64,000 nt of DNA from Linanthus parryae. Its lineage: Eukaryota > Streptophyta > Magnoliopsida > Ericales > Polemoniaceae. Every line of letters begins with the position of its first letter. The stretch's first letter is position 1. Location: NCBI GenBank assembly GCA_023055425.1, contig JALGPY010000002.1, positions 156,499,345-156,563,344 of the forward strand, read 5' to 3'. Positions 12,770-22,408 of the stretch are shown piece by piece. A model generated the notes under the pieces. It was not told the DNA's origin. It did no database searches and was given only the letters and a program-made list of their open reading frames with translations. The translations under genes were made by a program, and so were the position numbers.

Positions 12770-15650
12770 ATTGAGAGCATACTACTAATTGCTTTCTCGA
12801 ATATCCTAACAGTTTCTGCAGCTTGAAAGCCTCTTGATCCGCACACAACTATCAAACTAAGAAATTGCACGCCTAATTATGATAAGGACATGGAGTCATA
12901 ACATGATATTTAGATGTCAAAGTCCCTGCACTGATGAACATGAAAGCAAGCCGAATATAGGTTAGTAAGGTGAAGTAAAGTTAATTACCACCTAATAAGA
13001 AAAAAAAAAGGAAGACTAATGAAATCCACATCATTTGAAAATATAGAGGAATAATCAGTTGGACTCCTAACAGGTTAACCTGACCACAAACTATTTTACC
13101 TTGAATGAAATGGGCTGAAATAAGCTAACGATATTGTGAACAAAAATAAAGAAACTGGCAGTGGGAAACTATGCACCAGAGTCCTAATAGTTCAGGAAAG
13201 CACATGAATGTAAAATCCCATTGCAGACCATATAAAGAGATTTTTTCCTCAATCAGTTGTACATCACATTCTTATGAACTTGAAGTACAACATAACGGAG
13301 AGTGAGATGGGAAAACATTATCATTAATTTTGATGGGAAAAATTCAGTGAAGAAGATGCCAAAAATTAGAATAGAATTAAGAGAAGATGACCGTACATGT
13401 AATCTGCCTCGTAACCAAATAGGCCAAGAGTAAAGATACACTGCATATTTAGGAAATAAAATCCTTATAAATGCGAATCGAAAATGGGAACAGATACAAC
13501 TACCTTCGAGGATCTGGGCAAGAGAGAGAGAGAGGGTTAGCATGTCGCTTGAAGTTATACCCCCAACTGCAAAAAAACAAATAGAGGTTAGAGACCAAAA
13601 TGTGTAGCGGCCTTGGTTCAAGAGATATAAGGGAGAGGGTTGGTTGTTTGGGATCCAAAAGACTCTCTGCCTAATCGTGGAAAGAGAAGGGCGAGTTTAT
13701 CACTCCAAAAACAACTTATAGCAGTACAAAAGCACTAAAGTTACCACTGGTTCATTGAGAATGCGACTTCTTCCCCCAATCACCATGGTCAGTTTATCAA
13801 GACTCAAGAGAAGATTCTTATGCTCTTGGCAATCCAGTCCTAAACTTGTATCAGAACGAAACCACATAACTACAAAAAAGAAATGTACAGACTGACGAAT
13901 GAAAACTCAAACCATTGAATGAAAAACCGAAACACAAACATCAAGTAACCCTTGTACACATAGTTAAATGAATGTAGTGCATATTGTGTCTACCTCATAC
14001 AAAGTAAAACTGTAAAAGGTGATATTAGGTTAGCAGATATACAACATATGCAACAAAACAAACAAAGAAATCTGAAATTGCATCAAAAGGGTAATGATAA
14101 CGAACTTCTGACTGCAATATGCGGAGATGCGAGGGATTGAACCTCGGCCTCTCGCGGACAGAGCGAGCGCTCCACCATTTGAGCTACATCCCCCGAATGA
14201 TACAAATTGTTATTATGATCCATGCTTATCGCGAAACAACAAAATTTGAAGCAAAGCCATGTTCACCAAATAGTTCTGATGAAAAATAGGACTTCAAAAA
14301 GACAGCCTCTCTAGTGGCAGTCTCGCAGCAGTAGGGGATGAAAGTACGTCACATCCTCAGAGCGAGAGCGTATATGGCAATGCAGAAATATGAAGTAAGA
14401 CAAATAGCAAAATCAGTGCACTTTCTAGCAATATGGGAACATAATATTTGCAACTCTCTACCAATGATCATTATCTCGAATAGCAAAGTAAATGGAAAGT
14501 CTTTAACCTTTGATCTCACAAAATAAAATGTGGTGAGAAACATAAGAACTCCAACAGGAGCACAACAACGGTACATAAAATAGTCTGTAACTTCGCATTT
14601 GGTGAATGCGTTATGTCCCTAAATGGCACGAGTTGCTATGACATAACTAAGACTATCATATCACAATATCATGACAAACATGATGAGTTACTTCTCCTTG
14701 AAAGCACTTTCCTTACCCAGGACTAAACCTTACTTATTCATCTTCGTAGTGGGAATTGGCCGTTTAGAATGGATTCTAATCTCTGGTCTTGCTCTGAAAA
14801 AACAGTTGAGAAAAAACAGAGTTGCAACCCGTCACCAGGCTTTAAACAAAAACTCTAACCTGATATTCTGAGATTCGGAGGTTGGCGCTAATTCACAGAA
14901 AACCCTTATTCTCTGAGAACATTTTACCTGACAGAGGTTGACAAATCAAAAGGTAAGTAAAAACACATGGATCAAGCCCCTATCGAGACTGGTCTGTAAA
15001 AGATAATCCACCATTCACAAAAAGAGATAAACATTCAACAAAAAGAGGTGCAGGATATACCGAATCTCCAAACACCCGAAAGTGACAAACATGATTGAAC
15101 AAACAATTCATTCTATGCATAAAAGCAATTGAAATGTAGAGCAAAAGAGTACCGAAATAAGACAATAAAATCCACATTTATTACTGTGAGCATGAAACTG
15201 AGAATGAAACCTAAAAAGAGAAGAAAAATACAGCACAAGAAGAACATAAACTGATTGACCGACACCGGTAACTGCAAACTCGCTCGACCCTGAGAAATCA
15301 GAGGCAAAATATCAGCCCCAATCGACAATACCCCAGCGGAAATATGGCCCCAACCCACTCGAAACCGAGAAAACAGAGTCAAAATCCATAATACCCAATC
15401 GAAATAAACCCTAACTCGCTCGAAAATGCCAGACCCAGTTCAGAATTAAACCTGAACCTGAGAATCGAATTGAACCTGAAAATCGAAGAAGCACATAGGT
15501 GGAGCGAGGTCTTCCTGTGATGGACTCCGGTGGTGGCCGGTCGTGGGATTGGGAAGGGGGAGAGACGAAGTGAGAGAGGGGGAAGAAGGTGGAGATCGTG
15601 TGTTTTGTTTTTGAGTTGAGGGCGTGTGTTTTGATTTTTTTTAATCAATT
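12770..15650 (-). pseudogene. Captured host-gene-like sequence inside the Helitron
   Basis: On the minus strand several pieces look like exons with splice sites. About 13732-13837: open frame containing LDCQEHKNLLLSLDKLTM, after a TTTAG acceptor and before a GTAACT donor. About 13506-13567: VGGITSSDMLTLSLSLAQI, after a T-rich run ending TTGCAG and before GTAGTTG. About 12775-12850: CGSRGFQAAETVRIFEKAIS. The right part (15390-15650) is pyrimidine-rich and resembles a 5' UTR and first exon. I do not recognise the parent gene and the pieces may not come from one gene. Helitrons are known to capture gene fragments. Confidence 0.45.
14123..14193 (-). tRNA. tRNA-Ala-like gene or pseudogene inside the Helitron
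   Basis: The minus strand folds as a full cloverleaf. Acceptor GGGGATG pairs with CATCTCC and includes the G3-U70 pair that marks alanine tRNAs. The D arm is GCTC/GAGC, the anticodon stem CTCGC/GCGAG, and the T arm CGAGG/CCTCG with loop TTCAATC. Internal promoter boxes A and B are present. The anticodon loop reads TCTGTCC, giving anticodon TGT with C instead of U at position 33, and the discriminator base is G rather than A. Both are abnormal for alanine, so a tRNA-derived pseudogene is more likely than a working gene. Confidence 0.65.
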
Positions 15651-15733
15651 TCTAAAGTAGGTGAGATCTAAGGCTGGGGTCGATTTAATCTGACGGCTGA
15701 AAATAAGTCAACCGTCCTGTTTTATATAATAAA

Positions 15734-17818
15734 TGACTTTGTTGCCATTATCACAAAACTGAGATACACTAAGCAAATTAAGCTTCAAACCTTCAACTAG
15801 ATAAACATCAGAAATAGAGTTTTTAGAATTTGTAACAACTTTTCCAATACCAAGAATATTGCACTTTCCATTATCACCAAGTGTTATTGAACCTTCTGAT
15901 TGCTCCTTTAGTTCTGAGAATAGAGATCAATTTCCACTCATGTGTCTTGAGCAACCTCTGTCCATGAACCACTTCTGTTCCTTGGTGAAAACCTGCAAGC
16001 ACCAATCAATGCCTTACCCAAGTGTTAGACCAAGTGTGGGTAACCCCTTTAGGAACCCAAATCTGCTTAACTTGTCCTTTAGGTTGAAATGGAAAAGAGT
16101 TCCTCATTATGTGAGGGTCTCTTCTTCTAAAGGATCATTTTAACATGACCAGTTTTACAGTAGTAATGACAGGTAGGAGAGGTCTTGTTTCCAGCTTTCA
16201 CAAATCTGGTATTGTTTCTTCTTGGAAAGTTTGGATTGAATCCAATACCAGCTTTGTGAACAGACTATGAGCTTCCTCCAAGAATCAAGTTCAACTTCTG
16301 TTCTGATCCAGCAAGCTTAATTTTGACTAGTTCAGATTCTTGAAGTTTCTCAGTAAGAGTAGTCTTTTGTCTTTCTAAATCATCAACATGATGTCTTAGA
16401 TTAACAAGGCTGTAATTCATATAGGAATTTTCAGTGACTACTCCCTAGACTTGTGTTTTCAAGGCTTTGAAACTAGTTTTCAAGGCCTTGAAATCACTGT
16501 CAGTTTTCTTCTGAGAGATTTCAAGATTCTGATTTAGGCAAACAAGTTGTAAATTTTCTTTAGCTTGCTCATGAACTTTTTCTTTCAAGAGCCTGATCTC
16601 TTTCAGATAATCTTCCTCATTTAAAAGCATTGTTCTGAGATAATCTGAAAGAGCTTCTTTTGGCTTTGAAATTAAACAATTAACCATTACCTCAATGTTC
16701 TTTTCAGAACTATCATCCTACTTGGCCATGAAGCATAGATGGGCATGTTTTTCTTCAGATTCAGATTCACTGGAGCTGTATGAATCACTCCATGAGGCTA
16801 TCATGGCTCTCTTTCTTCTTTCATGATCTTTCTTCTGAAAGTTCTTGCTCTTTTTGTGTGGACAATCTCTTATCAAGTGTCCTACATCACCACACTCAAA
16901 GCAGTTCATAACTGTTGACTTGCTTTGTGAAGAGGACTTACCTTTGTAGTCCTTGTTGCTGGATGGTCTATGCCTTTCCCTGTTGAATTCATTGTTTCCA
17001 GAGTTCCTCTTCATTTTGAGAATTCTTATCAAGGCTTTGGAAATCAAGGAAATTGGATCTTCATCATCACCATCCTCAGTTTTAAGGCTTTGAATTCTCT
17101 CATTCTCTTTGGCCTTGAGGGCTAGATTTTTTACTCCTTATGGGAGTTCTCCATCAACTTCATTCATGGATATCTCATGTGTCAGGAGCTTTCCTTGGAG
17201 GTCATCAAGTTGTAAGGTTGAGAGATTCTGAGCTTCTTCAATAGATGTGGTTTTTGGTTCCCACTTTGCCTTTGGAAGACTTTTGAGTATCTTCCTCACC
17301 TTTTCCTCATTGGAAAAGTGTTTTCCCAGTGAGTCAAGGTTGTTAACAATATCAGTGAATCTCTTGAACATGTCTCTGATGGACTCATCTGCATTCATTT
17401 TGAACAGCTCATACTGTCTGAGATAGATGTTGATCTTGTTATGTTTGACTTGGCTGGTTCCTTCAAAGGTAACCACAAGTTTATCCCAGATTTCTTACGC
17501 AGTTGTGCATCCAGAGATCCTGTTGAATTTATCTGTACTCAAAGCACAATACAAAATGTTAATAGCCTTGTAATTTTTAGAAACTTTCTCTAATTCAGAA
17601 GAGGAGAGTGAGTCTTCTGTTTTGGGAGTTCTGATCCCATTTTTCTCGGTATAGAAAGTATGAGGTTCATTTCGAATAATGGTCCAAAGCTCTAGATCTT
17701 GATCAATGATAAACATTTTCATGAGAGCTTTCTAGTGAGCAAAATTTTCTCCACAGAATAGAGGAGGTATGTTAGCAGCTCTTCCCTGTGAGAAGCCACC
17801 ATCACCTACAGTACTCAT
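15734..17818 (-). pseudogene. Sirevirus-1 gag and start of protease
   Basis: It starts MSTVGDGGFSQGRAAN at 17818, 37 bases after the primer site. Gag shows the copia-type core (ELWTIIRNEPHTFY, EIWDKLVVTFEGTSQVK, KINIYLRQYELFKM, MNEVDGELP), then a CCHC zinc knuckle CFECGDVGHLIRDC (about 16868-16910), an acidic Ser-rich stretch, a coiled coil (NEEDYLKEIRLLKEKV) and FKALKTSFKALK repeats encoded by the Sirevirus palindrome. In-frame stops occur near 17731, 17493, 17135 and 16716. The protease active-site triplet, normally Asp-Ser-Gly, reads Asp-Arg-Gly at 15954-15962, and another stop follows shortly after. The frame ends at the Helitron junction. Non-functional. Confidence 0.88.
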
Positions 17819-17854
17819 GATCACCAGATGGTCAAATCTTATACATTGATACAA

Positions 17855-17866
17855 GCTCTGATACCA
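17855..17866 (-). other. Primer binding site of Sirevirus-1 (initiator tRNA-Met)
   Basis: On the minus strand TGGTATCAGAGC begins two bases after the 5' LTR end. It is complementary to the 3' end of plant initiator tRNA-Met, the usual primer of copia elements, and fixes orientation and LTR boundary. Confidence 0.95.
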
Positions 17867-17868
17867 AT

Positions 17869-19176
17869 TGAAAGTGTGAGTATGCAAACATTTAAGCAGC
17901 TAATATACTCTAGAAGGGGGGTTGAATAGAGTGTGCCAACATTTTGTAAAACCTGCTAAAGAATTAGTGCGGACAATGAATTTCAAGGCCTTGAACACAG
18001 GTTCAAGCCTTTGAAGTGTAGCATGAAGCTTTTAGAACAAGATGCCTTTTTGAAGACCTTGAAACCAAGTTCAAACCCTTGAAAATAAACACTTTTTGTA
18101 TGCTGCAAAAGCATTGAAAGTAGATGAACTGAAAATGCACAAGACAAGTGATTCATAAAGTTCAGTCGACTTGGACCTACGTCTCTACGTCAGGGATTAG
18201 ATCCCTGCAGGATTTTCAACTGAATTCTTATTAATAAAAAGCTAAGCCCTAGAACTCAAGCGCAAAGAGTTCCCTTACTCTGTTACAGCTTGTGGTTTTC
18301 CCTAACCTGTCTAGTACCTGCTCTAGCTAACTGATTAACTAAGAATTCTCTATTGTTCACGTTGAACAATACTTGAGAATGTAAGTAGAAGTAATACAGA
18401 AATGATCTACGAATATAGCTCTATACAGAAGATCACTTAAGAGTAGAAAACTGCAGTGAAATGCAGTGAACTTCTGTGTATGGATTGGAAGAGAGATGAA
18501 GAACTTCTTTAATTCTTGTCAATCCAGAATGCTTTCTCTGTATTTTCCCGTTGAGAATTATGTTGATGTTGCTTCGAATTTGAGCTCTTTAAATACTTCA
18601 AACAACTCTGCAAATCTCTCCAGATTTTCAGCAACAACCTTTCTATTTTGTAGGAACATAGTTTTACTATGTTGAGATTTTCTCCAACGGTTGAATGATT
18701 GTAATCTTCTGAGATTTTGTTGTAATCCTTCATTTAACCAACAAGAGAAGCTGTCAAACACGTCTGATTGATCAGAGGATCAAAGTCTTCAAGTGTTTCC
18801 AAGTCTGCAACAATCCAGTTTAGGAAACAATCCTGCAAAACATAGGAACAATATTTCCTTCATTATCATGGTCAAACAGTTGATATAGCACGATTCAAAA
18901 TATGTTTAAAAATTTTTCTTTCATCATCTAACAACAAGTAATCAAACATATGCAAGAGAGATAATAAATTAGATCAGAGAATTAGCAGAAAAACTCCCCC
19001 TCAGAATCTGTTTTCAGGTCTAACAGTTTCAAGGCTTTGAATCCAGTTTCAAGGCCTTGAAAATAGCCAAGCCAAGACTATTTTCAAGCCTCTGAAGCTG
19101 ATTCAAGGCTTTGAAAGTTGTTTCAAGGCCTTGAAATAGCCAAGCACTTTCAAGTCTTGAACAACCTGAGCTTTCA
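17869..19176 (-). repeat. 5' LTR of Sirevirus-1 (1308 bp)
   Basis: Partner of 6240-7530, with matching ends and the same order of blocks. Exact palindromes TTTCAAGGCCTTGAAA lie at 19047-19062 and 19121-19136 in U3, with several near copies around 17980-18075 and 19025-19160. It is slightly longer than the 3' LTR, partly because the palindrome block next to its outer end has an extra unit. Confidence 0.93.
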
Positions 19177-19937
19177 CATAATAATAGGGAGAACATGAAC
19201 ATACATAAGCTTTTAAGAAACTTGAGGGTAGGTACAAACTTCGGGAGATAGGGTAACTCACCATGCAATTTCAAACATCTTTAAGCACATGATCATCAAC
19301 CCTATTTTCAAATTACTAGCAAAGAAGGCTACAAATAACACATATAATCACTTAGCACGAAATCATTCCAAACATAGCACATCCCTAATCACTTAAGCTA
19401 AACGACACTAATCTTATCATGCAATATAAAGTAACTTCTCACATATTCATATCTAGAACCTCATACTTCTTATGGCATGTATAATGCAACACATAAATAC
19501 AAGTTACATATTATGAACTAAAAAGGAGCTCACAAAAACTAGCTTTAAGAAACTTAATATACTTCAAAATTATGCTTATAACCAAAGTGTAATTATCTCT
19601 AGTACAAAAACTCATAGGTAGCTCAACATAATTATTTGGGACCCGAAATTTTGATACAATATAGATAAAAGGTATAAAAATAACATATTAATATATCAAA
19701 AATTATGAAAATTTCTAAATATTTTTAAAAATTAAATTTCGGATCTGTTTAGGTGTAAAACAGAGGGTGAAAGCAGTTAACATCTCTGGGAACAATATCG
19801 AAATTTGGTAAGCATTTAACAAGAATAAGTACATGAAATTCATGAAAAAGCGCGCTGGTATGGGGTTAGACCGATTTACAATAGAGTCCCAGAGTTAGGC
19901 CGATTAAAAATTAAATATACGTCTAATGAATTTAGAG

Positions 19938-20115
19938 ATGGAAACGGATCGGATTTGGATGGGATCTGTGCATATCCGAATCCGATCCAAACTTGTACTA
20001 TACTGATCCGAATCCGATCCGAATCTGTTCGGAGCCGGATCGGATCACTTGAAGAAATCTGAATTTGATCTAAACCGAAAACGAATCATGGATCAGCGAA
20101 ATTGGACCAGGTCTC
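19938..20115. repeat. hAT left subterminal repeats
   Basis: A cluster of GGATCGGAT and ATCCGAATCC-type motifs in both orientations. The same motifs recur at 27717-27880 beside the right end. Clustered short subterminal motifs are typical transposase-binding regions of plant hATs. Confidence 0.6.
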
Positions 20116-20460
20116 CGATCCGTTTGCCTTTTAAAAAAAATTTACAATTCACCAAAAGTGACAACATGTTATGCAAAATGTCAGCAACTTGCTTATGAAG
20201 TTGAAATGCTACCAAATGAGGTGCAAAATAAATATCTACCCATCCAAAAATTAACAAAATCATGGTGGAAAATAACCCCTCTTACAAAATCTGGGTGCAA
20301 AATATCAGCACCTAATACACCAGAAAAGTTGTCCAAAAATTAAAAGTTCAACACATCAAATTTGAAATAAGAGCAACTACGGTTCTTCATAGTCCCTTGC
20401 AAGTCTCCTCCAAACAACTTATTTCCAGTTTCCACATCCTCGACCTGTAAAAAACCAAAC

Positions 20461-21756
20461 TGAAAGGGGAGTATGCAGGTAGTAATGCATCACATATACT
20501 CTAGAAGGGGGGTGAATAGAGTATGCCAACTTTTTGCATAACTTGTAGAAGAGAAGAGTTTCTATGAAGAACAATGAAGTTCAAGGCCTTGAAATCAGTT
20601 TCAAGCCTTTGGAGTGAAATACAGTTTGAAATAATACAGACAAGTCTTTTTCAAGGCCTTGAACGGAGTTTCAAACCCTTGAAAAAAGGCTAGTATGAAT
20701 GCTGCAAATACTAAGTATGCAAACGAAACTGTAAATGCAAGAGACAAGGTATTTATATAGTTCATTCCACTTGGACCTACGTCTCTACCTCAGGGATTTT
20801 CTCCCTGCAAGATTTTCAACACAATTTTTATTAATCAAAAGCTAAGCCCTAGATCTCAAGCACAGAGATATGCCTTACTTTGTTTATATCTTGTGGTTCT
20901 CTCTAACCTATCTAGTACCTGCTCTAGCTAACTGATTAACTATGAATTCTCTATTGTTCACATTGAAAAATCCTTGAGAATGATAGAAAGAATTAGTATA
21001 ATAATGATTTACAAATAAAGTGCAAAACAGAATAACACTGAAGTGTAGAACTGCAGTGAAGAATGCAGTGGTCTGCTGTGAGATGGATTATGAGAATGAT
21101 GTGCTTCTTTGATGTTTGTCAATCCTGAAATGTGTCTCTCTTATTGCCCGTTGAGTGTTCTGCTTGTTTCTTCAAAAAGAACTCTATTTATACTGATCAG
21201 AAGCTCTGCAAATCTTCCCAGATTTTTAGCAACAAGCTTCATGTTTTGTAGGCAACAACTTTGACTCTCTTTACAGCCTTCTCCAACGGATAGTTGATCA
21301 TGATCTTCAGAGATATTTTTTGATCTTGCCTTTAAAAAAATTGAGAAGATATCATGAGTGTCTGATTGATCACAGAATCGTCTTCTCTTAAAGTTTCCTT
21401 TCCGGCAAAAGCCAGATTAGGAAACCAATCCTGCAAACTTAGGAAATAAAATTTCCCTGAAAACTGAGTCAAACAGATGGATTAAACGGTGATAAATATA
21501 TCAAAATAGTTTTTCTTTCTTCATTAAATAAAAACATATCAAGCATAGGGGTGAGAGAGAGAGAATCAGATTAGAAGAGTCCAGAAAAAATCCCCCTAAG
21601 TATGTGCACACAGGTCAGACAGTTTCAAGGCTTTGAATCCGGGCTCAAGGCCTCGGCTATTTCAAGCCTGTGAAACCCTAATTCAAGGCTTTGAAAACTG
21701 GTTCAAGGCCTTGAAATAACTTTGTATTTCAAGTCCAAGAAACCTATGACCTTACA
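20461..21756 (-). mobile_element. Solo LTR of the Sirevirus family (1296 bp)
   Basis: It starts TGAAAGGGGAG and ends GACCTTACA, with the perfect 5-bp duplication CAAAC on both sides (20456-20460 and 21757-21761). It shares with the Sirevirus-1 LTRs the CTAGAAGGGGGG block, the palindrome variants at about 20580, 20653 and 21702, and the block around 20760-20940, but is clearly divergent, so it is another subfamily or older copy. It lies in the left non-coding part of the hAT. No internal sequence remains. Confidence 0.9.
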
Positions 21757-22408
21757 CAAACTAATCAATAAAAGTTGAAATATGATAAAATTATACAATG
21801 TTCAAAGAATTGAGAAGCAATCCTCCATGCTTCGAGGTACATGAGCCTAGCAGGTCATGTTTTTACAAAATTGTGTCCAGAAAAGTACCAATTCTCAGTC
21901 CTATTCTGCAATCCTAATTTTCTGGTGTTAACCTATTCTATGTGCTTTAATGAAGGAAATCATCTCTGCTTTATGATGGCAGTAATTTAGTTGACCTATG
22001 CCTCAAAAAATATAATTTGATACAACGAACTCAATATATAGACAATCACTCAAAAAATAGTGATAAAAGAAGAATGAATTCAGATTTCATCAATTGAAAT
22101 TCAACCATGTAAATGTAGTAAATAATTACCAATTACTCCTTTGTAAGACAGCTTTTCTCGTCCTCCTCGACCTCATCCATGATATTTTGAATATCATCTT
22201 ATGGACTAGTGGACTTGCCTAAAAAATGACAAGCTAGTTAAAACCATCAAATTTATTAGATTAACATTCATATATAAACACAATGCAGTGAAAATTATAC
22301 CTCGAATTTCACTTCAAAGCCACGATAGACACAGAAATTGCCAAGACATCTTTTGAAATATTTCTAAGAGTATGATATTTAATCCCATGATGTTTCTACC
22401 ACGATAGG

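Larger units (their letters stand above)
12441..15733 (-). mobile_element. Helitron inserted in the Sirevirus-1 protease region
   Basis: The copia reading breaks off at 15734 (SVSQFCDNGNKVI) and resumes at 12440 (VFDKEKCVVQ) with nothing lost and no target duplication, judged against the uninterrupted Sirevirus-2 at 36920-36970. On the minus strand the insert lies exactly between A and T of the target. It begins TTTATTATATAAAACAGG (Helitrons usually begin TC, so one base may have changed) and ends GGGCACGGGCAATTCCCTAG followed by T. The CTAG end preceded by a GC-rich imperfect hairpin (CCCCTG/CACGGG) is the Helitron 3' signature. At 3293 bp with no Rep or helicase frame, it is non-autonomous and carries foreign sequence. 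Confidence 0.85.
6240..19176 (-). mobile_element. Sirevirus-1, Ty1/copia LTR retrotransposon
   Basis: Complete boundaries: TGAAAGTGTG at 6240 and GAGCTTTCA ending at 19176, flanked by the 5-bp duplication CATAA (6235-6239 and 19177-19181). LTRs are 6240-7530 (3') and 17869-19176 (5'). On the minus strand the order is 5' LTR, initiator-Met primer site, gag, protease, integrase, reverse transcriptase, RNase H, an extra 3' ORF region, polypurine stretch, 3' LTR. Length without the Helitron is about 9.6 kb. The copia order, 1.3-kb LTRs, long gag, extra ORF after pol and palindrome-rich LTRs fit the Sirevirus lineage. It is inserted in the gypsy solo LTR. The two LTRs differ at several bases per 100 by eye, so the insertion is not recent. 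All enzymatic domains carry lesions. Confidence 0.93.
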
